Below the pieces are notes generated by a model, which saw only the letters and a list, made by a program, of their open reading frames with translations, had not been told where the DNA came from and did not search any database. A stretch of 44,894 nt of DNA from a virus. The stretch is taken from the IMG/VR virus record IMGVR_UViG_3300049215_000015, positions 1-44,894 of that record, one strand, 5' to 3'. A program made the translations under genes and the position numbers. This document shows, one piece after another, positions 20,835 through 27,552 of the stretch. Each line of letters opens with the position of its first letter. Position 1 is the first letter of the stretch.

Positions 20835-21350
20835 TTATTCAGGTACTTCTTTTGTTATATACTCTTTACCTTCTTTAATTAATTGAGTTATCTTTCTATC
20901 TACTGAATATCTAGCTCCATCAAATGTATAGAACATATGATGTCTTAAATACATATCATCATGTTTCCAAATAAGAGAATATGTATATCCATTTGTATGT
21001 TCATTAAAATTATAAACTAGTCTTTTTTCTAATTTAGCTTCTTCATTTGTATTCCATAATTCTTTAGTAGCTTTCCAATTTATATTACCATTCAATATAT
21101 CACCATTCTCATTAAATCTAAGTTTTTTCTTTTGTCCTCTTATGAACATATTACCAAGTCTTTCAGGTAACATGATAATTTTACCATCGAATATATGAGC
21201 CAAGAGGAACTGAAAATAACCATACACAATTTCAAGATACTTTTTGATTTCTATTTTATGTAAATCTGTATCTTTTATTTCTTCTAAATATATACAATAT
21301 GCATCTGTAGCACTATATCTGGTCTTGTCTAACTGTAGGTTGATTCTCAT
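20835..21350 (-). CDS. IHF/HU-like protein of the crAss-like tail module
   Basis: A 171-residue protein with an N-terminal pair of helices (KIEIKKYLEIVYGYFQFLLA) followed by GKIIMLPERLGNMFIRGQ (56-73) and a basic strand KKLRFNENGD. This helix-pair plus beta-arm order, with the LP-x3-G-x-hydrophobic turn, resembles the HU/IHF fold, and crAss-like phages are known to carry two IHF-like subunits in the tail gene block. The C-terminal half (about 90-171) is extra compared with bacterial IHF (about 95 residues) and is Tyr/His-rich. The start at 21350 lies inside the end of the upstream gene (38-bp overlap, different frame); no later ATG preserves the fold, so I keep it. It could act on DNA or have become a structural ring or connector protein; the sequence does not decide. 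Confidence 0.6.
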   Translation of the reverse strand: MRINLQLDKTRYSATDAYCIYLEEIKDTDLHKIEIKKYLEIVYGYFQFLLAHIFDGKIIMLPERLGNMFIRGQKKKLRFNENGDILNGNINWKATKELWNTNEEAKLEKRLVYNFNEHTNGYTYSLIWKHDDMYLRHHMFYTFDGARYSVDRKITQLIKEGKEYITKEVPE

Positions 21351-22038
21351 CTCTACTATTATTATTTTTATCTTGTTGTGTTTCTGTAAATGATTCCATC
21401 ATTTCTTTAACTATAATTTCTACTATTGTATTTAACATGTCTAATTCAACTGGAAATTCTAAATCAGGATAATTTAGACAATTAGGATTAGCATAATCAT
21501 TACAATAATTAGGAAATATTTGTACTTCTATAGGGTCTTCATATATTGCTATTACTTCAATAGCTTCTGGTTTAACTTTAGTAGATAAATATAAAAAGTT
21601 ATTATCTCCATTACTTTTAATTATATATCTAGGAACATCTCCTGTATATTTATTAGCTTTAATATATTTAATAGTATACCAGTCTGCTCTAGTATAATTA
21701 ATCTTACCATCCAATGTAGTTATTGATTTAATCAATAATTTATCATTAGATGATAATATATTAGGTAATGGAAATCTACTTCTAAGTATATATCCTATAT
21801 TTGGAATATTATCACATTCACTTATAGGAGCATCTATCATTTCTAAACAAGGTAAACTCTGATATACATGAGGAGCTATTAATTGATTTTTATTAGCTGT
21901 TTGAGTAATTATAGTATTTCTAACATCTAATAACTTAGAATAAATATGTCTAGAACTAAGTCTAGTATCATCAGATTGTACACCTTTTGAATATCTTGAC
22001 TGAACTCTTTGTATAGCTTGTCCTATTGTAACTGACAT
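21313..22038 (-). CDS. Conserved crAss-like structural protein, ring/adaptor candidate
   Basis: A 241-residue protein starting MSVTIGQAIQRVQSRYSKG and continuing with RLSSRHIYSKLLDVRNTII, then a Cys/Pro-rich segment (LPCLEMIDAPISECDNIP) and the turn ILRSRFPLPNILS. I recognise this layout as a conserved protein of the crAss-like tail block located next to the IHF-like gene. The middle is beta-rich; the C-terminus has an acidic helix (LDMLNTIVEIIVKEMMESF) and a disordered Asn/Asp/Gln tail. The end of the gene overlaps the IHF-like gene by 38 bases in another frame. By analogy with neighbouring adaptors it probably forms part of the head-to-tail ring stack, but no assigned function can be read from the sequence alone. 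Confidence 0.7.
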   Translation of the reverse strand: MSVTIGQAIQRVQSRYSKGVQSDDTRLSSRHIYSKLLDVRNTIITQTANKNQLIAPHVYQSLPCLEMIDAPISECDNIPNIGYILRSRFPLPNILSSNDKLLIKSITTLDGKINYTRADWYTIKYIKANKYTGDVPRYIIKSNGDNNFLYLSTKVKPEAIEVIAIYEDPIEVQIFPNYCNDYANPNCLNYPDLEFPVELDMLNTIVEIIVKEMMESFTETQQDKNNNSRDENQPTVRQDQI

Positions 22039-22046
22039 ATATATTT

Positions 22047-22790
22047 TTAATTCAAAATGAAAGTTTTATCTTCCATCCATTTATCAAGTTCAGATTTTAA
22101 ATCTTTAGTTTTGAACAAACTATAACTATCTTTTTTAATCCATATTAACCATCTTTCAGATACTTGTATTCCTATTTGAGAGAATAACCTATCATATAAA
22201 CTTAATTGTATCTGATAATGGTTAAAAGGATTATCTAACATTAATTCAAATGGATTAAGTAATTTCTTTTCTTTAAAACATTTGAATATATCTTTATTAG
22301 TCTTATAATCTGGTATTACTATTTTATCTTCTAAAGTATCATAAAGTATTATGTCACAAGTACCACTATAATAATTAACTTTATGAACCATTCTACATTC
22401 CTTCCATAATATTATATATCTAAAAGGATATTCTTCTTGTAAATCAGTCCAAAATTTAACTACTTGCTTTTCTTCTTCAGTAGAAGGTAATAAAGTATCC
22501 ATTACTTCAGCAAAATTATGTGTTTTTTTACCTTTAATAATACTGTCTTTATTAATCTTCTTCCATTCAGCTAATACTTCTTCTTTAGTTTTTCCTTCTT
22601 TTAAAGCAACAAAACCAGCTTTTTCATCAAAATCTACTGGTTCAATAAAACTTTCTACAATATGAGAAACAGAAGTTAACTGTTTACCTTCATATGTATA
22701 TCTATGTTGCTTTTCATCAAACTGAATATCCTTAAAAAACTCCTTTATTTTAAATCTTATCTCATCTATTCTTGATGATACATTAATCAT
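22047..22790 (-). CDS. PD-(D/E)XK nuclease, RecB/Cas4-like
   Basis: A 247-residue protein with all motifs of a RecB-type PD-(D/E)XK nuclease in order: a histidine motif THNFAEV (H91), GTCDII (D146), IPDYKTNK (D161, K163) and the QxxxY motif QLSLY (Q195, Y199). Such enzymes cut DNA with two metal ions held by H, D, D and K. The family occurs in the tail block of crAss-like phages. Its position between the appendage cassette and the tail adaptors suggests a role in genome packaging, processing or resolving branched DNA before packaging, or degradation of host DNA. These are inferences. There is no helicase domain and no iron-sulphur cysteine set, so it is not a full Cas4 or AddB. It starts six bases after the stop of the secreted-protein gene. 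Confidence 0.85.
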   Translation of the reverse strand: MINVSSRIDEIRFKIKEFFKDIQFDEKQHRYTYEGKQLTSVSHIVESFIEPVDFDEKAGFVALKEGKTKEEVLAEWKKINKDSIIKGKKTHNFAEVMDTLLPSTEEEKQVVKFWTDLQEEYPFRYIILWKECRMVHKVNYYSGTCDIILYDTLEDKIVIPDYKTNKDIFKCFKEKKLLNPFELMLDNPFNHYQIQLSLYDRLFSQIGIQVSERWLIWIKKDSYSLFKTKDLKSELDKWMEDKTFILN

Positions 22791-22796
22791 AAACTA

Positions 22797-23294
22797 TTAT
22801 TGTTTTATTATAAATGACCTAAATATTAAGTTCTTAGTACCATTAGGAGGAGCAGTAGTATAATGAACATATACAAATGCTGTATCTGCTGTAAAAAATA
22901 CTGGACTTCCTATAGTAGCAGTAGTATCTAAATTAACTACATTATAATAAATAGGAGTAGTTTTAAATGGGTGAGTTATTTTAAATATAGTAGCTGAACC
23001 AGTACCACTTAAACTATCTAATTTAACTACATAGTTATTAGTATTAAGATAAGTAGCAAATCCATTTATATTACCTTGATGGTAAACTTTAATAGCATGT
23101 TTAGTACTATCATAATAAGTAGTACCATTTACTTTACTACCTACATATTGATTATCTGCTGGTTTTACTACAAATCTCTCTGTAATATAAGTATTACCAG
23201 TTTTGGGTGGACCAGTATGTGTACCAGTAATAGTCTGACCAAATGATGTAACCATAGTTACAAGTCCTATCAAAGTTAATATTAGCTTTTTCAT
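22797..23294 (-). CDS. Secreted or leader-bearing small protein, appendage cassette
   Basis: A 165-residue protein with a classical N-terminal leader: basic MKK, a hydrophobic core (LILTLIGLVTMVTS) and a likely cleavage after FGQ near residue 20. The mature part is beta-rich, with many Thr, Tyr, Asn and Val (TGPPKTGNTYITERFVV; NLIFRSFIIKQ at the end), like a small fibre or adhesin domain. I do not recognise a named family. It follows the three-helix membrane protein by 21 bases and precedes the nuclease. The leader looks like a Bacteroidota signal peptide (ending in a Q-containing cleavage site). It may be exported during infection, or the leader-like helix may be an anchor in the virion. Confidence 0.65.
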   Translation of the reverse strand: MKKLILTLIGLVTMVTSFGQTITGTHTGPPKTGNTYITERFVVKPADNQYVGSKVNGTTYYDSTKHAIKVYHQGNINGFATYLNTNNYVVKLDSLSGTGSATIFKITHPFKTTPIYYNVVNLDTTATIGSPVFFTADTAFVYVHYTTAPPNGTKNLIFRSFIIKQ

Positions 23295-23315
23295 TTCTAG
23301 TTTATTTATATTTTA

Positions 23316-23732
23316 TTAATTTTGTTTACTATTTTCTTGATTATTTTGCTGATTAATATCAATCCCTAAAGTATTATGAGCTATATCTGAAGCTTTACCT
23401 AAAAATCCTACTAATAGACTTTGACCAAAATAAGCTAGAGAAAAATAAATAGGTATTCCATATAAACTTAAATCAAATTTAGTTGATAAAGCCCCCATTC
23501 CAAATATACTTAATATAAGTACTATAAATGCTATTTGAATACTTCCACTATTATATTTCATATATTCTCCTAAACTCATTCTTTTAGTAGCAGTCTTATT
23601 TATCTTCATCTGTTCTACTAAACAATGAGAGTATATTCCTAATATACCAGCTATAAAGAATAACACTAGCATATCAAAAGGAATACCTGAAAATAGAATA
23701 TTAGTTATACTTGATGTATCAGAGTTTGTCAT
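23316..23732 (-). CDS. Three-helix membrane protein, holin candidate
   Basis: A 138-residue membrane protein. I chose the ATG at 23732 (MTNSDTSSITNILF) over one 30 bases upstream because the upstream extension is a short unrelated stretch and the shorter form gives a normal polar N-terminus. Three hydrophobic helices lie at about 17-37, 63-83 and 91-111, with a basic loop after the first (QMKINKTATKRM) and a Gln/Asn-rich C-terminal tail. Size, number of helices and the place beside tail fibre genes fit a holin, which would form the pores that trigger lysis; no lysozyme is visible in this window to support that. It could also be another inner-membrane phage protein. The 86-bp upstream region has a TATCTTTA element about 15 bases before the ATG that weakly resembles a Bacteroidota -7 box. 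Confidence 0.6.
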   Translation of the reverse strand: MTNSDTSSITNILFSGIPFDMLVLFFIAGILGIYSHCLVEQMKINKTATKRMSLGEYMKYNSGSIQIAFIVLILSIFGMGALSTKFDLSLYGIPIYFSLAYFGQSLLVGFLGKASDIAHNTLGIDINQQNNQENSKQN

Positions 23733-23818
23733 AATATATAAATTGATTTTATAAAGATACAAAATTTATTTTTAATTTTATAATTTGTGAAATATATATT
23801 TTCTAATATTATAGTTCA

Positions 23819-24643
23819 TTATCTACCCATTGAGGTTAAATAAGTTTGAATATTTGTATTCATAGTACTTATAGTAGCAGTTAAACTATTTCCTATTTCT
23901 ACATATCCCGCCGTATGAGTTGTAAATGCTCCCGCACTTCCACTATTTTCTGCGGCTATATAAATCTCAAGATTTGGTTTTGTGCTACCTGAAGCACCTG
24001 TTTCTGTTATAACACTTGTAGCATCTTTATAAGCTATTAAAGAGGTACTCGATGTTCTTTTCGCTAAATAAATCCCATTTACTGATGCCAATGACGAAGA
24101 AGCTGTATAAATATTATCATTTATTGCAGCTTGTAATTTATTTCCTGAACTATTAAAAGGAAATAATTCAGTTCCTTCTGAACCATCAAAACATCCTAAA
24201 AGACATTCACCCGCTGAAAAATTACCAGTACTTGGTGTATAGTAAACTAAATAAGCATTATCAACAGTTAGGTCACTACTTGCGTTTATTCCCGTTTGAG
24301 CATATTGCGTAGTACCATTCCAAGTACAACCCGCACTTGTTATTGTTGGCGAATTATGAAATGTCAATGTATAAGTTCCGGGATTCTTTAAATTGAAACT
24401 ACAGCTTGTTAAATCAGTATTTGGAAATGGATAAATAGCAATAGCACTACTCCAACTACCATCAGCTTTTTTATTAATTACAAGTGTATTAACAAAACTT
24501 TTTACTGTACTACTTATTGTAGCTCCACCATGCATATCATTATAATCAAAATAAGCTTGTGCATCTGTATCATAAGCAGGTGAAGTATATCTATCACCTA
24601 CCATAGCAAATTGTTTCAATAAAGGATAACCACGCATTGCCAT
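23819..24643 (-). CDS. Receptor-binding / tail tip protein, lectin-like
   Basis: A 274-residue protein. The ATG at 24643 (MAMRGYPLLKQF) is preferred over one at 24700 because it lies 11 bases after the stop of the preceding fibre gene and removes an overlap of 46 bases. The N-terminal third carries a helix with FVNTLVINKKADGSWS and then AIYPFPNTDLTS and SFNLKNPG, a pattern common in distal tail proteins of Bacteroidota phages. The rest is a Ser/Thr/Gly-rich beta region consistent with a concanavalin-like or LamG jelly roll. It is the last of the fibre genes and likely contacts the host polysaccharide or receptor. Base composition differs from its neighbours: CpG-containing words such as cccgcc, gcggc and cccgca are frequent here and rare elsewhere in the window, suggesting recent transfer. 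Confidence 0.65.
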   Translation of the reverse strand: MAMRGYPLLKQFAMVGDRYTSPAYDTDAQAYFDYNDMHGGATISSTVKSFVNTLVINKKADGSWSSAIAIYPFPNTDLTSCSFNLKNPGTYTLTFHNSPTITSAGCTWNGTTQYAQTGINASSDLTVDNAYLVYYTPSTGNFSAGECLLGCFDGSEGTELFPFNSSGNKLQAAINDNIYTASSSLASVNGIYLAKRTSSTSLIAYKDATSVITETGASGSTKPNLEIYIAAENSGSAGAFTTHTAGYVEIGNSLTATISTMNTNIQTYLTSMGR

Positions 24644-24654
24644 AACCAAAAGTA

Positions 24655-25917
24655 TTATGTTGAAGCTGAACTCATAGAAGCACTTATAGTCCAATACCAA
24701 GTACTACCTCGTCTATTACCTTGTAAAACTGTAATAGCTCCAGCAGTACTTATTAATGGAAATAAATTACTACTTGTCCATGTTCCATTTATTAAATAAT
24801 GACCTGTAGGGGCTTGTAATGTTCTACTACCACTACCATCTTGAATAACATATAAAGTTATATATTCTCCATCTGAAGAATTACTTATAGCTAAAGTTCT
24901 ATTTCCACCTAATGTAACCTGTTGATTAATACCATTAGTTACATCAAATGTTATTGTAGCTCCATCAGTTATAGTATAAAAAGCTTGTGGTGAAACTGCA
25001 CCAGTAGCTCCTGTAGCTCCAGTTGCACCTGTAGCACCAGTAGCTCCTGTAGCTCCAACTCCTGCTATTTCTACTGCTACTATTTGCCAAGTATCTGTAA
25101 TAGGAGTACCAGTAGCACAATTAGCATATATAGTATAAGTTTGTGCAGAAGTACTTGCTGGAGAATCTATTTCTACTATAGTACCTAATTGCCATAAAAC
25201 AGAAGCAGTACCAGCAGAAGAAGAAGTCATAGTTTCTCCCATTTGAGTACCACTATTATTCTTTAATTTAAAAGCAACTGTTCTAACAGTAGTACCAGTA
25301 TCTTTTTTAGCTTGTGCAGATGCTATAACTAATATACTAGAATTAGTGCTTTTAGGAGTAATTGTAACACTTCCTATAGATATATCACCTCCTCCACCTG
25401 TTATATTAGTACCACCTGTACCCTTATTGTCATTTTTATTAACAGTATTTCCATTTACTCTCTGTATTATAACATTACTTGTACCTACAGCAAATGAAGC
25501 TACATAATTACATTGAAATATTCCATTAAAATTAGTAGTACCTTCACTATCTACTGAAACTAAACCAAACATTTCAGTAGGCTCATCCATTGATTTAGCT
25601 CTAGTTAATATGTAAGGATGACTTCCATCTCCAACTTGAGTAACTACATATAAACCATTATGAGAAGAAGTAGATTCATTCATTACTAATATATAGTCAT
25701 TAGCTACTAAAGTAACTCCATCTACTGCTGCTAATGCACCATTACTATTTCCAGTTAATGTAGCTCCTACTCCTGATGAACCATTATTATAAGTATTAGC
25801 TGCTAATGCAGCAGTTGTAGCTGCTCTAGCTATTGGTTTTACAGGAGCATTTAGAAGTTTATAAACCTGTATATTAGCTGTATCAGATATTTGTCTATCT
25901 ACTAATTGAGTACTCAT
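24655..25917 (-). CDS. Modular tail fibre with collagen-like stretch
   Basis: A 420-residue fibre protein. It opens with MSTQLVDRQISDTANIQ, an anchor-like N-terminus shared with the next fibre gene. Residues 31-107 form a module (AALAANTYNNGSSGVG ... VVTQVGDGSHPYILTRA) that is duplicated in the 295-residue fibre. A Gly/Ser/Thr beta region follows, then a Gly-Ala-Thr collagen-like repeat (288-307), which would favour trimerisation, and a C-terminal beta domain (ATITFDVTNG, VTLGGNRTLAI, SGSRTLQAPTGHY). This architecture (anchor, module, trimeric stalk, tip) is typical of homotrimeric tail or head fibres. It lies in a run of appendage genes. The exact attachment point and ligand cannot be read from the sequence. 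Confidence 0.75.
   Translation of the reverse strand: MSTQLVDRQISDTANIQVYKLLNAPVKPIARAATTAALAANTYNNGSSGVGATLTGNSNGALAAVDGVTLVANDYILVMNESTSSHNGLYVVTQVGDGSHPYILTRAKSMDEPTEMFGLVSVDSEGTTNFNGIFQCNYVASFAVGTSNVIIQRVNGNTVNKNDNKGTGGTNITGGGGDISIGSVTITPKSTNSSILVIASAQAKKDTGTTVRTVAFKLKNNSGTQMGETMTSSSAGTASVLWQLGTIVEIDSPASTSAQTYTIYANCATGTPITDTWQIVAVEIAGVGATGATGATGATGATGATGAVSPQAFYTITDGATITFDVTNGINQQVTLGGNRTLAISNSSDGEYITLYVIQDGSGSRTLQAPTGHYLINGTWTSSNLFPLISTAGAITVLQGNRRGSTWYWTISASMSSAST
24997..25056 (-). repeat. Tandem 9-bp repeat coding Gly-Ala-Thr (collagen-like)
   Basis: Near-identical 9-base units, alternating agtagctcc and tgtagctcc on the plus strand with a few silent changes (agttgcacc, tgtagcacc), encode six to seven Gly-Ala-Thr triplets at residues 288-307 of the 420-residue fibre. 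Repeats of this kind expand and contract easily and set stalk length. Confidence 0.9.
25597..25827 (-). repeat. Duplicated fibre module, copy in the 420-residue gene
   Basis: This stretch codes residues 31-107 of the 420-residue fibre. It is homologous to 26330-26560 in the 295-residue fibre. The two protein segments match at most positions, including ANTYNNG, GATLTGNSNG and QVGDGSHPYILTRA, and the DNA is also clearly similar, with matching runs around the tyrosine-threonine codons. Confidence 0.85.
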
Positions 25918-25945
25918 TTAATAATCTTAATATTCTATTTAACTA

Positions 25946-26833
25946 TTAATATCTATAATCTGCAATTAAACCTGATTCACCAGTTCCAGGGGCAGTTACC
26001 ATTGTAATTGTACTTCCTGATAAACTATAATCTGTACCTCCTGCTTTAATTCTTTGACCATTTAAATATAGTTTAAGACTTCCTGCTGGATTAGGAGCAT
26101 GAGCTAAAGTAAAAGTTACATTGGAACCATTAATACTACCAGAAGGTACTTCTTCATCTGCAAAGTTAATAGTAGCACTACTAGATTGTACAAAAGTAAC
26201 TGCTGTAGTACCTACAGTCATACCTTCAGCAGTACTACAAATCCATATAGTATTAGCTAAAGTACTACCTTCACTACCTATTACTATCAAAGCCATTGGA
26301 ATACTAGTAGCAGTATTCATACTAGTAGCTCTAGTAAGAATATATGGATGAGAACCATCACCTACTTGAGTAACTGTATATAAACCATTATTAGCTTGAG
26401 TAGCTTCATTCTTAACTAATATTATATCATTAGCACTTGGAGTAATACCATCTATATTACCTATAGACCCATTACTATTTCCAGTTAAAGTTGCTCCTAC
26501 ACCAGCAGTACCATTATTATAAGTATTAGCTGCTAAAGCTATTGTAGTAGCTAATCTAGCTTCACCTTTAGGTTGATATATACCTGTAAGATTACTTATC
26601 TGAGTATCTACATATGATTTATTAGCAGCATCACTACTTGAAGTTGGAGTACTAACATTAACAATTTTATTATTACCAGAATCAAGACTACCAGTCATAG
26701 GTACTGACCCATCTTTCTTTACAAAATTAGCTCCATCAGCTAATTTACTAGTGGCAATACCAGCAGCAGCTTTTACTTTAGCATCATCAATAGCTTGGTC
26801 AGCTATTTGTCTATTTACTATTTGAGTTGACAT
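25946..26833 (-). CDS. Modular tail fibre, paralogue of the collagen-bearing fibre
   Basis: A 295-residue fibre protein in three parts. The N-terminus (MSTQIVNRQIADQAIDDAKV) plus SVPMTGSLDSGNNKIVNVS and DAANKSYVDTQI is the repeat seen in many phage tail fibres (P-hTG-hxhG-xNxI-xNh, DAxNKxYVD). Residues 92-168 are the module shared with the 420-residue fibre (IALAANTYNNGTAGVG ... QVGDGSHPYILTRA). The last 75 residues hold a small beta domain (NGSNVTFTLAHAPNPAGSLK, YLNGQRI, TDYSLSG) that recurs at the end of the 148-residue gene just upstream. There is no collagen repeat. Shared modules suggest that these genes arose by duplication and shuffling. It is probably a trimeric fibre; the ligand is unknown. 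Confidence 0.75.
   Translation of the reverse strand: MSTQIVNRQIADQAIDDAKVKAAAGIATSKLADGANFVKKDGSVPMTGSLDSGNNKIVNVSTPTSSSDAANKSYVDTQISNLTGIYQPKGEARLATTIALAANTYNNGTAGVGATLTGNSNGSIGNIDGITPSANDIILVKNEATQANNGLYTVTQVGDGSHPYILTRATSMNTATSIPMALIVIGSEGSTLANTIWICSTAEGMTVGTTAVTFVQSSSATINFADEEVPSGSINGSNVTFTLAHAPNPAGSLKLYLNGQRIKAGGTDYSLSGSTITMVTAPGTGESGLIADYRY
26330..26560 (-). repeat. Duplicated fibre module, copy in the 295-residue gene
   Basis: This stretch codes residues 92-168 of the 295-residue fibre and is the partner of 25597-25827. It has the same order of conserved words, with the variable positions in loops (SSSHNG-type against QANNG-type). Confidence 0.85.
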
Positions 26834-26843
26834 GTTTTATTAT

Positions 26844-27290
26844 TTATGTTGCCTTAATATAATTAGCTTTTAAAACTTCACTTGGTGAAGGAGAAAATGT
26901 AAATATTATAGTATTTAATCCACTTATATTATAATCTACTGCTAGAGTTTGAGTTTGACCATTTACAATCACATCTACTTTTCCAGCTACAAATGCATCA
27001 GGTGTAGTAAATGTTGCATTAATCCCATCTTGGATACCTACTAATGATTTATTATATTCCCAATTATCAGTAGTATAATCAACTACATCTACAGATAAAC
27101 TAAAATTTCTTATTAATGTTAATTCAGCATCTCTATCTGATTGATTATCATATTCCCAATCTACTGAACTACTTTCTTTAAAAAAAGTAATTTTATAATT
27201 TCCTCCTCTATCATCTTTTTTTATTCTTTGTATTCCATTTAAGTTGATAGATTCTCCATTATATGTTGATGTATATAATAATACACTCAT
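26844..27290 (-). CDS. Small appendage protein sharing a fibre C-terminal domain
   Basis: A 148-residue protein. The first half (MSVLLYTSTYNGESINLNG, IQRIKKDDRGGNYKITFF, VDWEYDNQSDRDAEL) is a small mixed beta domain that I do not recognise. The second half (about 87-148: GINATFTTPDAFVAGKVDV, IVNGQTQTLAVDYNISG, VLKANYIKAT) matches the final domain of the 295-residue fibre in order and spacing: G-x-N-hTFT, a Pro-containing turn, a strand ending in NGQ, DY-x-hSG, and a closing A-x-Y. It starts six bases after the stop of the small TM protein and ends ten bases before the 295-residue gene. It is likely a connector or chaperone-like accessory of the fibres; no function is proven. Confidence 0.65.
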   Translation of the reverse strand: MSVLLYTSTYNGESINLNGIQRIKKDDRGGNYKITFFKESSSVDWEYDNQSDRDAELTLIRNFSLSVDVVDYTTDNWEYNKSLVGIQDGINATFTTPDAFVAGKVDVIVNGQTQTLAVDYNISGLNTIIFTFSPSPSEVLKANYIKAT

Positions 27291-27296
27291 TAAAGT

Positions 27297-27539
27297 TTAG
27301 TTTTTACTTGCTGTTTTATTATTGTTATTCCTAAACATTAATAAATCAACATCATTTTCCAATCTAGTAGTTCTTTTATCCAGATTCTCTATTTTAACTT
27401 CGTGAGAACTAAATTGAGCTACTATTTTTCCTCCTTCAATTACTACTGTAACACATATAGCCATTCCTGTAAGCAATACACTTGCTATTTTCCATTTATT
27501 CATTGAAATAGTAGTTCTATGATACTGTTCTTGTGTCAT
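27297..27539 (-). CDS. Single-helix membrane protein with coiled coil
   Basis: An 80-residue protein with one hydrophobic helix (about 17-35: KIASVLLTGMAICVTVVIE) followed by a coiled coil (EVKIENLDKRTTRLENDVDLL, 47-67) and a polar Asn/Lys tail. The layout resembles small phage lysis accessory proteins (holin- or spanin-like) and haemolysin XhlA-type proteins in reverse orientation. An internal ATG at residue 13 would give a shorter form with the same helix. It lies between the spike gene and the fibre accessory gene. A lysis role is plausible but unproven; it could also anchor appendage proteins at the membrane during assembly. Confidence 0.55.
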   Translation of the reverse strand: MTQEQYHRTTISMNKWKIASVLLTGMAICVTVVIEGGKIVAQFSSHEVKIENLDKRTTRLENDVDLLMFRNNNNKTASKN

Positions 27540-27552
27540 AAAATATAATTTT

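Noticed and set aside
24644-24700. The longer form of the tip protein starting at 24700
   Set aside because: It would overlap the preceding fibre gene by 46 bases and add an unrelated hydrophobic stretch. The start at 24643 fits the spacing of its neighbours.
24997-25056. The 9-bp tandem repeat as a CRISPR array or origin iterons
   Set aside because: There are no spacers, and the unit codes in-frame Gly-Ala-Thr within a fibre gene.
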